A stretch of DNA of 64,000 bases from Glycomyces tritici (GTDB taxonomy: Bacteria > Actinomycetota > Actinomycetes > Mycobacteriales > Micromonosporaceae): the NCBI RefSeq assembly GCF_030403505.1, contig NZ_JAUEMJ010000015.1:1-64000 (forward strand), read 5' to 3'. Shown here piece after piece: positions 9,567 through 18,172 of the stretch. Under the pieces are notes generated by a model that made no database searches, was not told the origin of the DNA, and worked only from the letters and a program-made list of their open reading frames with translations. How positions within the stretch are numbered: the stretch's first letter is position 1; every line of letters starts with the position of its first letter. A program made the translations under genes and the position numbers.

Positions 9567-9732
9567 CCCCAGAGTCCGATGCGAATCAGTTCGGACGGCG
9601 CGCCAGTATCCCCAGCCGAGCATGAGTTCGGGCGAGGGAAAGAGCCCTCAGAGGCCAAATGCGAATGAGTTCGGGCGGGGAGAGAGGCCCTCAGAGGCCA
9701 CTGCGAATCAGTTCGGGCAGCGCGCCAGTCCC
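9566..9732. repeat. three imperfect repeats of about 45 bp
   Basis: Three related copies begin at about 9566, 9646 and 9688. They share CCCNCAGAG, then TGCGAATNAGTTCGG, and two of them continue CGCGCCAGT. A truncated ATGAGTTCGGGCG lies between the first two. No coding reading is convincing. Confidence 0.75.
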
Positions 9733-9750
9733 CCATCCGAGAATGAGAAA

Positions 9751-9773
9751 GCCCGAGCGCAAAGCGCTCGGGC
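9751..9773. other. perfect hairpin
   Basis: GCCCGAGCGC-AAA-GCGCTCGGGC, a ten-base perfect stem with a three-base loop. It may be a second terminator behind the rhomboid gene or part of the repeat region. Confidence 0.6.
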
Positions 9774-9821
9774 GGCGACCGGGCCGCAAGCGGCGTCGGT
9801 CGCAAAGCTTGAACTCGCTGC

Positions 9822-9843
9822 GGACCGCCGCGAGCGGCGGTCC
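9822..9843 (-). terminator. hairpin after the rhomboid gene
   Basis: GGACCGCCG-CGAG-CGGCGGTCC, a nine-base perfect stem starting three bases beyond the rhomboid stop codon. No T-run follows. Confidence 0.65.
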
Positions 9844-9846
9844 GGG

Positions 9847-10815
9847 TCAGACGATGTCGAACTGGTTGTCGAGCACGCCCGTCTGGAAGAACGTGATCGC
9901 CGCCAGCACCACCAGGAACAGGGCGAAGCCGACCCAGTGCAGGGAACGCCGGTTGCGCGGCGTGAACGTCAGTATCGCGCCGCAGATCGCGCCGCCGACG
10001 AGGCCGCCGACATGCCCGGCGAAACTGAAGCCCATGTAGAGCGTCAGGGCCAGGTTCAATCCCAGAAGGACATAGATGCCGCTGTTGTCGCGCTTCAGCT
10101 TGCGGTTGATCAGGATCATGAGGCCGAACAGGCCGTACACGGCCCCTGAGGCGCCGGCAGTCTGGGTGTCGTAGGAGAAGAGGTAGACCGCCACCGATCC
10201 GGCCAGGCCCGAGAGCATGTAGGCCGTGAGGAACCGCGCGGGTCCCAGGTCGCGCTCGAGGACCCGTCCGAACATCCACAGCACCACCATGTTGAACAGG
10301 AGGTGGAAGATGCCGAAGTGCAGGAACATCGCGGTGATCATGCGGTAGTAGCCGCCGTCGGCGACGAACGGCAAGGTCAGGGTCGCGCCGAAGAGGTTCA
10401 CCTCGGCGGCGGTGTCCGTGACCCTCCCGATGCCGCCGGGGATCAGCGCCCCGGCCTGGTAGCCGGGAAGGTACCCGATCTGAGCGCCGAGCCAGTGGAG
10501 CGGCGTCGCCCCCGAGCTGGTCGCCGCAGCCAGGCTTCCCGCGGAGATGATCGCGAGTACGAACACCGCGACGTTGACGCCGATGAGCGCCTTGGTCACC
10601 GTCCCTGCGGCTCCCGCGCTGGCGCCGCCGCCGAACGAGGAGCGCGCTTGGCGCATCGTCCGGCGGCCGGCGGCCACGCAGTCAGGGCATTGGAACCCGA
10701 CGGGAGCATCGATCCGGCAGTCGGCGCAGATCGGTTTGTCGCATCGGACGCACCGCAGGTACGTCTGGCGGTTCCGGTGGCGATAGCAGGTGGGGGCCGA
10801 CTGCTCGTCGCTCAT
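9847..10815 (-). CDS. rhomboid-family intramembrane serine protease with N-terminal zinc finger
   Basis: A 322-residue protein. Residues 9-45 hold a cysteine/histidine-rich B-box-like finger (CYRHRNRQTYLRCVRCDKPIC, then FQCPDC). At least six membrane helices follow. The catalytic serine is in GASGAVYGLFG and the catalytic histidine in FAGHVGGLVGG, giving the Ser-His dyad that cleaves substrates within the membrane. The downstream cyclophilin gene and nearby crgA/sortase are its usual actinobacterial neighbours. The start at 10815 gives MSDEQSAPTC. Substrates are unknown. Confidence 0.92.
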   Translation of the reverse strand: MSDEQSAPTCYRHRNRQTYLRCVRCDKPICADCRIDAPVGFQCPDCVAAGRRTMRQARSSFGGGASAGAAGTVTKALIGVNVAVFVLAIISAGSLAAATSSGATPLHWLGAQIGYLPGYQAGALIPGGIGRVTDTAAEVNLFGATLTLPFVADGGYYRMITAMFLHFGIFHLLFNMVVLWMFGRVLERDLGPARFLTAYMLSGLAGSVAVYLFSYDTQTAGASGAVYGLFGLMILINRKLKRDNSGIYVLLGLNLALTLYMGFSFAGHVGGLVGGAICGAILTFTPRNRRSLHWVGFALFLVVLAAITFFQTGVLDNQFDIV

Positions 10816-10824
10816 CGAGTGTCG

Positions 10825-11337
10825 TTACTTCTCGATGACGACGGACTCGATGACGATCTCGTTGACCGGGCGGTCCTGGGCGCCGGTGGCGACCTTGCCG
10901 ATGCGGTCCACGACGGACTTGGAGTCCTCGTCGACGACCTTGCCGAAGATGGTGTGGCGGAAGTTCAGGTGCGGGGTCGGGCCCAGCGTGATGAAGAACT
11001 GCGAGCCGTTCGTGCCGGGCCCGGCGTTCGCCATGGCGAGCAGGTAGGGCTCGCCGAAGTGCAGGTCCGGGTGGAACTCGTCCGCGAACTGGTAGCCGGG
11101 TCCGCCGCGGCCGGTGCCGGTCGGGTCGCCGCCCTGGATCATGAAGCCGTCGATGATCCGGTGGAAGATGACACCGTCGTAGTACGGGCCCGAGCCCGGC
11201 TGGCCGGTCTCCGGGTCCTTGTACTCCTTGGTGCCCTCCGCCAGACCCACGAAGTTCGCCACGGTCTTGGGCGCGTGGTTGTCGAGCAGCTCGATCGTGA
11301 TGTCGCCTGCGTTGGTCTTGAGCGTCGCCTTCGTCAT
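10825..11337 (-). CDS. cyclophilin-type peptidyl-prolyl cis-trans isomerase
   Basis: A 170-residue cytosolic cyclophilin that isomerises prolyl bonds. The core motifs FHRIIDGFMIQGGDPTGTG, GTNGSQFFI and FRHTIFGKV are intact, with the active-site Arg and the FFI segment. No signal peptide is visible. The ATG at 11337 starts right at the beta strand TKATLKTNAGDI; the longer reading is not needed for the fold. It is followed after nine bases by the rhomboid start on the same strand, so the two may share a transcript. Confidence 0.95.
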   Translation of the reverse strand: MTKATLKTNAGDITIELLDNHAPKTVANFVGLAEGTKEYKDPETGQPGSGPYYDGVIFHRIIDGFMIQGGDPTGTGRGGPGYQFADEFHPDLHFGEPYLLAMANAGPGTNGSQFFITLGPTPHLNFRHTIFGKVVDEDSKSVVDRIGKVATGAQDRPVNEIVIESVVIEK

Positions 11338-11453
11338 GGCGTCTATGGTGCCAGACCGCCGAGGTTCGTCCAACTTTCTCCCCCGTTTCCCTCGACGGGT
11401 GTCACAGGCCGGGGCACGATGAGAGTTACAGGCACCTAGAGGAGGCATTCACT

Positions 11454-11816
11454 ATGGGGTTCAGCCGACATGCCACGACTCCGACCAAGGAGGCCGTGGA
11501 CCATTTCACGCAGGGAGTGAACTCGCTGAAGGAAGCGGGTTTCGCTGCGGCCAGGGGTACGAAGGAGGCGGCCGCGCCAAAGGTCAACGTCGTCCTCACG
11601 AAGGTCGGCCTCAGGAAGCCGCCGGCCCGGAAGTGGCCGTGGGTCGTGGGGGCGATCGGCGCGGGTCTCGCGCTCGGGGGGGCCGCCGCTTACCTGTGGT
11701 ATCGGCAGCGGACCGAGTCGATCGGGGAGGCTCTCCTCGCGGACGAGCTCTTGGACGACTCCGAGCTCGACGACCGGGCGCTCACCGAGGAGCTCGTCGA
11801 CAGCGTCACACGCTGA
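11454..11816 (+). CDS. single-span membrane protein, DUF5324-like
   Basis: A 120-residue protein: an amphipathic N-terminal half (TPTKEAVDHFTQGVNSLKEA), one membrane helix (about 62-82, WPWVVGAIGAGLALGGAAAY) and a short acidic tail. This layout fits the small actinobacterial DUF5324-type proteins found near crgA; that assignment is from memory of the family and is tentative. ATG 11454 follows AGAGGAGG with good spacing. Function unknown. Confidence 0.65.
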   Translation: MGFSRHATTPTKEAVDHFTQGVNSLKEAGFAAARGTKEAAAPKVNVVLTKVGLRKPPARKWPWVVGAIGAGLALGGAAAYLWYRQRTESIGEALLADELLDDSELDDRALTEELVDSVTR

Positions 11817-11888
11817 AGGCGGCGCCTGAGGGGGGCATGAGAGATCGGGGGTTCGCGGCGACGCGGACCCCCGGACTCATGTGGCGAG

Positions 11889-11948
11889 AAAAAACGCCGG
11901 ACCGGTGTCTCACCTCGGGGGGAGTGGGTGAGTCCACCGATCCGGCGT
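11889..11948 (-). terminator. intrinsic terminator of the aminotransferase gene
   Basis: A long nested hairpin: outer arms at 11894-11907 and 11935-11948 (ACGCCGGACCGGTG / CACCGATCCGGCGT) and inner arms CTCACC / GGTGAG. On the minus strand the stem is followed by six Ts (11889-11894), the standard rho-independent signal. Confidence 0.8.
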
Positions 11949-12039
11949 CAATGGGGGCGGGATAACGGCCGCACCGCGGCGAACCGCGGTCACGCACCGA
12001 TCTTCGCTCCCCGCATCCGTTCTGGGAAGGGCAGCACCG

Positions 12040-12071
12040 TGGCGGTTATACGCCATGGCGCATAACCGCCA
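12040..12071. repeat. 32-bp near-perfect palindrome
   Basis: TGGCGGTTAT and ATAACCGCCA arms flank a second palindrome CGCCATGGCG. Only the A12050/C12061 pair breaks the symmetry. It lies 55 bases past the aminotransferase stop and upstream of its terminator. It could be a protein-binding site or a cruciform; no gene supports either choice. Confidence 0.7.
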
Positions 12072-12125
12072 TCCATTGTCGACGTTACGTCCCCGATCGC
12101 TCACGGAGCGTGGGGCAAGTGCCCG

Positions 12126-13223
12126 CTAGAGGCCCTTCGCGACCTCGACGGCCTTCGCGAGGCGGCGCACGCCTTCGTCGATCCGGTCGGCCTTCACGGC
12201 CGAGTAGGCCAGGCGCAGGCAGCTCTGGCCGCCTTCGAGCACGAAGTCGGTGCCCTTGACGACCTGGACGCCCTCGTCGGCGGCAGCGGCCGCGACCTTC
12301 GCGCAGTCGACGCCCTCGCCGAGGTCCACCCACAGGAAGTAGCCGCCGTCGGGGACGATGAACTCGGCGCCCGGCAGGTGCGCGCGCAGGGATGCGGAGA
12401 GCTGGTCGACGCGCTCCTCGAGGGCGGCCTTGACCGTCGCGATCGAGCGGTCCAGCGCCCCGGAGGCCGCGAACTGGTAGATCGTGGCCTGCGCGAACAT
12501 GTTCGGCGCGATGTACGTGTTGGTGGCGGCGGCGGCGATCGTGGCGATGATGTCGGCCGGGCCGACCAGGTAGCCGGTGCGCAGGCCCGGGCACACGGTC
12601 TTCGAGAACGAGCACGCGTACACGACGCGGCCCGTCGCGTCCTGCTCGAGCATCGTCGGGTACTGCTCGCCGCGGAAGCGGATGTCGTAGTACGGGTCGT
12701 CCTCGAAGATCGTGAACTCGTACTCGTTCGCGAGCTGGAGCAGCCGGGTGCGCTTCTCGCCCGAGAGCGTCACGCCCGCCGGGTTCTGGAAGTTCGGAAT
12801 GATGTGCGCGAGGGTCGGGCGCACGCCGCCCTTGAGGAGGCCCTCGAGCTCGTCGACGTCGAGGCCGTCGGCCTGGAGACGCACCGGGTGCAGCTCGCCG
12901 CGGCGGTTGCGCAGGCCGAGGAGGGTGCGGTCGTAGGTGGGGCGCTCGACGATCACCGGCGAGTCGGGCTTGACGAGCTCGTCGAACAGGAACGCGTCGG
13001 CCTGCATGGAGCCGTTGGTGACCAGCACGTTCGCGGGGGTGACGCCGTGCTTGGCGGCGATCCACTCGCGCAGCGGGCCGTAGCCCACGGACGTGCCGTA
13101 ACCGGTGACCCCGGCCGGATCGGCTTCGAGCGCGGCCACGGCGGCGGCCTTGAGGCCCTCGGTGTCGACGATGTCGAGCGACGGGGCGCCCCGGGAGAAA
13201 GAGATGACGTCGGTGTTCGGCAT
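12126..13223 (-). CDS. PLP-dependent aminotransferase, class I/II
   Basis: A 365-residue fold type I aminotransferase. Visible features are SFSRGAPSLDIVDTEGL near the start, TNGSMQADAF for cofactor binding, IPNFQNPAGVTLS, EDDPYYDIRF (the aspartate that contacts the PLP nitrogen) and SFSKTVCPGLRTGY with the Schiff-base lysine. It resembles the aminotransferase half of MocR regulators and 2-aminoadipate transaminases but has no helix-turn-helix. Substrate uncertain. TACGCT lies six bases before the ATG on the minus strand, so the mRNA is probably leaderless. Confidence 0.9.
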   Translation of the reverse strand: MPNTDVISFSRGAPSLDIVDTEGLKAAAVAALEADPAGVTGYGTSVGYGPLREWIAAKHGVTPANVLVTNGSMQADAFLFDELVKPDSPVIVERPTYDRTLLGLRNRRGELHPVRLQADGLDVDELEGLLKGGVRPTLAHIIPNFQNPAGVTLSGEKRTRLLQLANEYEFTIFEDDPYYDIRFRGEQYPTMLEQDATGRVVYACSFSKTVCPGLRTGYLVGPADIIATIAAAATNTYIAPNMFAQATIYQFAASGALDRSIATVKAALEERVDQLSASLRAHLPGAEFIVPDGGYFLWVDLGEGVDCAKVAAAAADEGVQVVKGTDFVLEGGQSCLRLAYSAVKADRIDEGVRRLAKAVEVAKGL

Positions 13224-13390
13224 GACACCAGCGTAAGCGGCCCGCAGGGTGGACGTCGACCGGCATATGAGCCGCCGCGCCGCGGCTCACCGGGCGGCAC
13301 GGCGGGTCAGGTTCGGGCACACCGGCGCACGCGTCGGCATCCCCGTGCGACGCGGCGTCCACGATGCGGACACCGCGTCCCGCGGGGCCG

Positions 13391-13553
13391 GACGGCGGGC
13401 GCAGCTCCGCGACGGGAGGCGGGTGCCGGGCTCGGCTCCGCGACGTAACGCGAGTGCAAGGCTCGGCCCTGCGAGACGGAGGGCGGGCGCGGCTCCGCGT
13501 CAGGAGGCGGGCGCGAGGCTCGGCCTGCGAGACGGAGGGCGGGCGTCGATGGC
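13391..13553. repeat. degenerate repeats in the 529-base intergenic gap
   Basis: The gap between the aminotransferase and PEBP genes holds related segments built on GGCGGGCGCGGCTCCGCG and GGCTCGGCCTGCGAGACGGA. Two long imperfect copies start at about 13391 and 13487. The open frames here are low-complexity and differ between copies, so I see no gene. Confidence 0.6.
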
Positions 13554-13752
13554 GGGTCGGGGCGCGCGAGTCGCGCGGTGCGCTCGTGCGGGCGGCCCGG
13601 CCGCGATACGGTGCAGAGGCGGGGCCGGCGCCCCCGCGAGACCATTGACCGTGTCGTTGCATACGCGGCCCCGCAAGCGAAAGCGGCTCCACCGACCTGT
13701 GCGGGCGGGGAGGGCCGGCGCCGCGGGCCGGGCCGAGAAGTTGAGGAGAACG

Positions 13753-14271
13753 ATGACGTCGCTCGACCGCACCAGGGCCCCGTGGCCCTACGATTTCCTG
13801 CCTCCGCTCCCCCAGTTCACCGTCGTCTCGGACGACATCGCCGACAAGTCGCCGCTCGACGTCGCGCAGGTCGCCGGGAGCGACGTCTCCCCGCACCTGG
13901 CCTGGTCGGGCTTCCCGGCGGAGACGGCCGCGTTCGCGGTCACCTGCTTCGACCCGGACGCGCCCACCGGCTCGGGCTGGTGGCACTGGATGCTGCTCGG
14001 CCTCGACGCGTCCGTCACCGAACTGGCGTCCGGCGCCGCCGCCGCGCCGCCCGCGGGGACGGTGCAGCTGCGCAACGACTCCGGGACCATCGGCTACGCG
14101 GGCGCCGCGCCGCCGCCCGGCGACCCCGAGCACCGCTACCTGTTCGCCGTGCACGCCCTGAAGGCGCCGGTCGAGGTCGACCCGGGCGCCTCGATGGCGG
14201 TGGGCGCCTTCCACCTCACGTTCAACGCGATCGCGCGGGCCGTCATCGCGCCGGTGTACCGCAATGCCTGA
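13753..14271 (+). CDS. YbhB/YbcL-type PEBP family protein
   Basis: A 172-residue phosphatidylethanolamine-binding/Raf-kinase-inhibitor-like protein. Diagnostic pieces are SPHLAWSGFP, the ligand-site FDPDAPTGSGWWHW, and the C-terminal HRYLFAVHAL. Bacterial members are cytosolic and of unclear role. ATG 13753 is preceded by GAGGAG six bases upstream, which rules out the longer reading from 13249. Its last eight bases overlap the start of the thiolase gene, so translation is probably coupled. Confidence 0.9.
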   Translation: MTSLDRTRAPWPYDFLPPLPQFTVVSDDIADKSPLDVAQVAGSDVSPHLAWSGFPAETAAFAVTCFDPDAPTGSGWWHWMLLGLDASVTELASGAAAAPPAGTVQLRNDSGTIGYAGAAPPPGDPEHRYLFAVHALKAPVEVDPGASMAVGAFHLTFNAIARAVIAPVYRNA

Positions 14272-15421
14272 GGCCGTCATCCTCGCCGCCGCCCGCACGC
14301 CGCTGGGCCGGCGCGGCGGCGTGCTCGCGGACGTGCACGCCGTCGAGCTCGCCGCGCACGCGATGAACGCGGCGCTCGAGCGCTCGGGCCTCGGTCCGGA
14401 CGCCGTCGACGACGTGGTGCTCGGCTGCGTCTCGCAGGTGGGCGAGCAGTCGTGGAACATTGCCCGCAACGCCGTGCTCGCCGCGGGCTGGCCCGACCGG
14501 ATCCCGGGCACGACGGTGGACCGCCAGTGCGGGTCGAGCCAGCAGGCGGTCGCGTTCGCGGCCGCGACGGTGCTCGCCGGGCATGCCGATGTGGTCGTGG
14601 CGGGCGGGGTCGAGTCGATGACGCGCGTCCCGATGGGGTCGAGCGTCGGTGCCGGCGCGGGCCTGCCGTACGGGCCGGTCGTGCGCGAACGCTATGCGGC
14701 GCACGTGGACTCGGAAGCGCCGGTGCTGTTCAACCAGGGTCTGGCCGCCGAGCTGGTGGCCGAGCGGTACGGGATCGGGCGGGAGGCGATGGACGCGTTC
14801 GCGCTCGCCAGCCACGAGAAGGCCGCGGCCGCGAGCGACGGCGGCCTGTTCGCCGATGAGATCGCGCCCGTGGGGGATGTGGCGGTGGACGAGGGCTTCC
14901 GGCGGGACACGAGCATGGCGAAGCTCGCCGGGCTGAAGCCGGTGTTCACCGTGGACGGCTCGGTGACGGCCGGGTCGGCCTCGCAGATCTCGGACGGGGC
15001 GGCGGCGCTGGTGATCACCACTGACGAGCACGCGCGGCGGCTCGGGGTGCGGCCGCTGGCGCGGATCGCGGCGGCGTGCGCGGTCGGTTCGGACCCGGTG
15101 CTCATGCTGGACGGGCCGATCCCTGCGACCGCGAGGATTCTGCAGCGCGCGGGCCTGGACCTGGACGAGATCGACGTGTTCGAGGTGAACGAGGCGTTCG
15201 CCGCGATCCCGCTCGCCTGGCTGGCGGAGACGGGCGCGGACGAGGACCGTCTGAACCCGCGCGGCGGCGCGATCGCGCTCGGGCACCCGCTGGGCGCTTC
15301 GGGGGCGCGGCTGGCCGCGACGATGCTGCACTACATGCGCGACACCGGCTCCCGGCGCGGGCTCCAGGTGATGTGCGAGGGCGGCGGCATGGCGAACGCG
15401 ACCGTGTTCGAGCTCCTGTGA
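14264..15421 (+). CDS. acetyl-CoA acetyltransferase (thiolase)
   Basis: A 385-residue thiolase. Cys89 in DRQCGSSQQ is the acyl-carrying nucleophile; the histidine in IALGHPLGASG and the second cysteine in MCEGGGMAN complete the active site. The N-terminal ILAAARTPLGRRGG is typical. It condenses or cleaves acyl-CoA; whether it serves beta-oxidation or acetoacetyl-CoA synthesis cannot be told from context. It overlaps the PEBP gene by eight bases and is followed by hairpins at 15517-15599. Confidence 0.93.
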   Translation: MPEAVILAAARTPLGRRGGVLADVHAVELAAHAMNAALERSGLGPDAVDDVVLGCVSQVGEQSWNIARNAVLAAGWPDRIPGTTVDRQCGSSQQAVAFAAATVLAGHADVVVAGGVESMTRVPMGSSVGAGAGLPYGPVVRERYAAHVDSEAPVLFNQGLAAELVAERYGIGREAMDAFALASHEKAAAASDGGLFADEIAPVGDVAVDEGFRRDTSMAKLAGLKPVFTVDGSVTAGSASQISDGAAALVITTDEHARRLGVRPLARIAAACAVGSDPVLMLDGPIPATARILQRAGLDLDEIDVFEVNEAFAAIPLAWLAETGADEDRLNPRGGAIALGHPLGASGARLAATMLHYMRDTGSRRGLQVMCEGGGMANATVFELL

Positions 15422-15516
15422 CGCCGTCGGCTGCGAGGCGGGCTCGCGAACGGCGGGTCCCGCCACTGAGGCGAATCAGGGCGCGTCAGGAAATATCCTG
15501 ATAAATCCGCCCTTAG

Positions 15517-15599
15517 GGACCCCTGGCATAAAGGTACGCCGGGGGTCCGACACTGTTCGACGACGAAGGGTTCGAACACGAGGCGAGGGGGCCTCGCCT
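15517..15599. terminator. hairpin cluster between thiolase and crgA
   Basis: Three stems: GGACCCC/GGGGTCC (15517-15548), TGTTCGA/TCGAACA (15554-15578) and AGGCGAGG-GGG-CCTCGCCT (15581-15599). The genes on both sides converge here, so the cluster probably ends both transcripts. Confidence 0.6.
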
Positions 15600-15649
15600 C
15601 CGCCGTTCGGGCGTGGGGCGAACGGGTCCGCCTCAGCGAAGGGTGCGGG

Positions 15650-15913
15650 TCAGCGCCACTTCGAGAGGACGAGCAGGGCGGCCACCATGCAGGAGAAGCC
15701 GACCGCGAGGTTCCAGTAGCCCCAGGAGCCGACCGGGAAGGCCATGCCGGAGAGGTAGAACAGCGTCAGCCAGCCGATGCCGATGACGATGAGGGCGACA
15801 GCGGTGATCGGCACCCACATCGGGCTCGGCTCGTAGCTCTCGCCCGAGGTCGAACTCGTACCCGCGCCGGAGCTCGAGTAGACCTTCTTCTTGCGCACAC
15901 GTGACTTCGGCAT
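15650..15913 (-). CDS. crgA: cell division protein CrgA
   Basis: An 87-residue protein: basic N-terminus MPKSRVRKKK, then two membrane helices (about 32-53 and 65-84) joined by a short loop, ending LLVLSKWR. This is the CrgA pattern; in mycobacteria and Streptomyces CrgA binds FtsZ and septal proteins and tunes division. The start at 15913 gives the canonical MPKS; longer readings are unsupported. The sortase E and PabA/TrpG genes downstream on the other strand are its standard neighbours. Confidence 0.95.
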   Translation of the reverse strand: MPKSRVRKKKVYSSSGAGTSSTSGESYEPSPMWVPITAVALIVIGIGWLTLFYLSGMAFPVGSWGYWNLAVGFSCMVAALLVLSKWR

Positions 15914-16213
15914 CGACGACTCTCCAACTGAGGGACATGTCCGGCGTCCAGGGTACCGTCCGCCGGTGACGGGCCGTCCGCGCGGGATCGCGTAGCTCAC
16001 ACCCCGGGGCCCGGAGGCCGCGCCGAGGGCCGAAGCGCCTGGACCGCACCGCACTCCATCACGACGCGCGCACGCCGCCCCGGGCGCGGCGTGCGCCCAC
16101 GCGAGCCCTGCGCAGACCTGCCCGTTCGGTTGATATTCGGGCTCGCAGTACAACCCTAGGATTGCCTCGCGCGTTATGGTTACGAGATCCCCTACGAAGA
16201 GAACACCGGCGCT
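15914..16213. other. crgA / sortase divergent promoter region
   Basis: A 300-base gap between divergent genes. On the plus strand TAGGAT (16157-16162) and TATGGT (16175-16180) are candidate -10 boxes for the sortase gene; a matching -35 is not clear. Nothing else is seen. Confidence 0.4.
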
Positions 16214-17236
16214 ATGGAGGCGAAGTTCCAGGTGAGCGATCAGGACTGGTCCCCCTTCGCGAACGAGCCGCCGCCTGCCCGGCGGCCTTCGCCGGGACCG
16301 GTGGCGGGCGCCTCGCCGAGCCCCGGCCGCGCCAGCGTCCCGCCCCCTCCTGCCGCCCCCACCGCCGCCGACCCCGACCGGACCACCGCGCTCCGCCCGC
16401 CCGGGCTCGCGAAGAAGGTCCGGCACGCGCCCCTCGTGCCCGAGCCCGACGGCACCGCGATCCTGCCCGTGATCCCCCCTGACGAGACGCCCGCCCCGCC
16501 CGGCGCCGACAGCGAGGCCCGCAAGAAGCGCTCGGTCAAGCGCCACCGCAGCGACGGCGGCCTGCGCACCACCGTGCGCGGCCTCGGCGAAACCCTCATC
16601 ACCCTCGGCGCGGTCGTCCTGCTCTACGCCGGGTACGAGGTCTTCGGCGTCTCCCAGGAGATCAACAACGAGCAGGAGACCCTCTCGGGCGACCTCGAGA
16701 ACATCTGGGAGGACGAGGTCCAGGGCGAGGAGGGCGTCGACGGCGCGCCCGTGCCCGAACTGGGCGACGCGTTCGCGCGCATGTGGGCGCCCGACGTCCG
16801 GGCCGAGTCATGGACGCTCGTCGAAGGCACCGAGCCGGCCGACATCGAGTACGCGCCCGGCCGCTTCCTCGACGGCGCCTTCCCGGGCGAGCAGGGCAAC
16901 TTCACGCTCGCCGGCCACAACGTGCCCGCGATCTTCTCCGAGATCCGCTCCCTCGAACCGGGGGACAAGGTCGTCATCGAGACGAAGGAGAACTTCTACA
17001 TCTACGAGGTGCAGTCGCACGAGGTCGTCAACGAGACCGAAATCGACATCACCGCGCCGGTCCCGGGCGAGCCCGGCACCGAGCCCGGCGACGAGGACTA
17101 CTGGCTGACCCTGTTCACCTGCCACCCGCGGTGGGACAACTACGAGCGCTACGTCGTCTACTCGCAGCTGGTGGACACCATCGAGCGCGACCCCGCGGGC
17201 GACCTACCCGACGCGGCGATCGACCCGGAGGTCTGA
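16214..17236 (+). CDS. class E sortase
   Basis: A 340-residue membrane-anchored transpeptidase. A long Pro/Ala-rich cytoplasmic leader (1-110) is followed by one membrane helix (about 124-146) and the sortase barrel. His235 (TLAGHN), Cys303 (TLFTC) and an arginine after it (RWDNYERYVVYSQL) form the active site. Class E enzymes of high-GC Gram-positives attach proteins with LAXTG-type signals to the wall. The leader is unusually long. The next gene starts one base after the stop. Confidence 0.92.
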   Translation: MEAKFQVSDQDWSPFANEPPPARRPSPGPVAGASPSPGRASVPPPPAAPTAADPDRTTALRPPGLAKKVRHAPLVPEPDGTAILPVIPPDETPAPPGADSEARKKRSVKRHRSDGGLRTTVRGLGETLITLGAVVLLYAGYEVFGVSQEINNEQETLSGDLENIWEDEVQGEEGVDGAPVPELGDAFARMWAPDVRAESWTLVEGTEPADIEYAPGRFLDGAFPGEQGNFTLAGHNVPAIFSEIRSLEPGDKVVIETKENFYIYEVQSHEVVNETEIDITAPVPGEPGTEPGDEDYWLTLFTCHPRWDNYERYVVYSQLVDTIERDPAGDLPDAAIDPEV

Positions 17237-17237
17237 C

Positions 17238-17528
17238 GTGTACTCGTGGATCTGGAGGAAGCTCCCCGGCGGGCTGCCGGGTAAACTGATCGGCTCGGTC
17301 GCTTTGAGCGTCGGCATGGTGGCGCTCCTGTGGTTCGTGGTGTTCCCGGCAGTGCGTCCGCTCATGCCGTGGAGCAACGTCGACCCGGCCGGCGGCGTGA
17401 ACGTCGAGAACGGCGAGACCGGCGCGCCGGCCGAGGACGAGACCTGCACGCCCGGGGTGGACTGCCCGGGCACCGGTTTCGACCCCGAGGACTGGCAGAC
17501 CGCGGAGTCCCCCGAAGACGGGGAGTAG
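17238..17528 (+). CDS. small membrane protein between sortase E and PabA/TrpG
   Basis: A 96-residue protein with one membrane helix (about residues 17-37), a short basic cytoplasmic start and an acidic outer tail with two cysteines (CTPGVDC). The GTG at 17238 begins one base after the sortase stop, so the two are translationally coupled. A similar small membrane protein occupies this place in other actinomycetes. It could assist the sortase; this is inference from position only. Confidence 0.7.
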   Translation: MYSWIWRKLPGGLPGKLIGSVALSVGMVALLWFVVFPAVRPLMPWSNVDPAGGVNVENGETGAPAEDETCTPGVDCPGTGFDPEDWQTAESPEDGE

Positions 17529-17560
17529 AGCAAGGATCGAACGCACTGGTGGGGGCGGTG

Positions 17561-18172
17561 ATGAAGACCGTGATGGGTAGCGTGCTCGTCGTCGACTTCC
17601 GCGACTCGTTCGTCCACACCATCGTCTCCTACCTGCGGGCGCTGGGCGCCCGGGTGGAGGTGCGCCGCTCCGACCGGACCGATGTGGACGAGGCCGTGAG
17701 GCTGCGCCCCGCCGGGGTGCTCCTGTCCCCCGGGCCGGGTCGGCCCGACGAGGCCCGGCTCGGCCACGACCTGCTCGACCGGTTCGCCGGCGAGGTGCCG
17801 GTCCTCGGCGTGTGCCTGGGGCACCAGGTGATCGCCGAGCACTGGGGTGCCGAGGTGACGCGCGCGGCCGAACTGCGGCACGGCGAGACCTCCCCGATCC
17901 GCCACGACGGCGAAGGCGTCTTCGCCGGCCTCGCGAACCCGTTCACCGCCACCAGGTACCACTCGCTCGCGGTCGAGCCCTCGAGCGTGCGCGACCCGCT
18001 CACGGTGACCGCCCACAGCGACGACGGGACGGTCATGGGCCTGCGCCACCGCAGCGTCGACGTCGAGGGCGTCCAGTTCCATCCCGAGTCGATCCTCACC
18101 GAGGACGGCAGCGCGCTGCTGGGCAACTGGCTGCGCCGCTTGGAAGGGCCGGCGGGCGACAACACCCCCTAG
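17561..18172 (+). CDS. glutamine amidotransferase, PabA/TrpG type
   Basis: A 203-residue class I glutamine amidotransferase that supplies ammonia for aminodeoxychorismate or anthranilate synthesis. LSPGPGRPDEA, the nucleophile Cys in GVCLGHQ, and the His/Glu of FHPES are all present. No synthase large subunit is nearby, so PabA versus TrpG cannot be decided; the gene next to sortase E in actinomycetes is usually annotated pabA or trpG2. ATG 17561 follows a GGGGGCGG stretch; ATG 17573 is an alternative. Confidence 0.88.
   Translation: MKTVMGSVLVVDFRDSFVHTIVSYLRALGARVEVRRSDRTDVDEAVRLRPAGVLLSPGPGRPDEARLGHDLLDRFAGEVPVLGVCLGHQVIAEHWGAEVTRAAELRHGETSPIRHDGEGVFAGLANPFTATRYHSLAVEPSSVRDPLTVTAHSDDGTVMGLRHRSVDVEGVQFHPESILTEDGSALLGNWLRRLEGPAGDNTP

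Noticed and set aside
11910..12104. Minus-strand 64-codon frame after the aminotransferase
   Set aside because: It covers the terminator and the palindrome and has no ribosome site or recognisable sequence.
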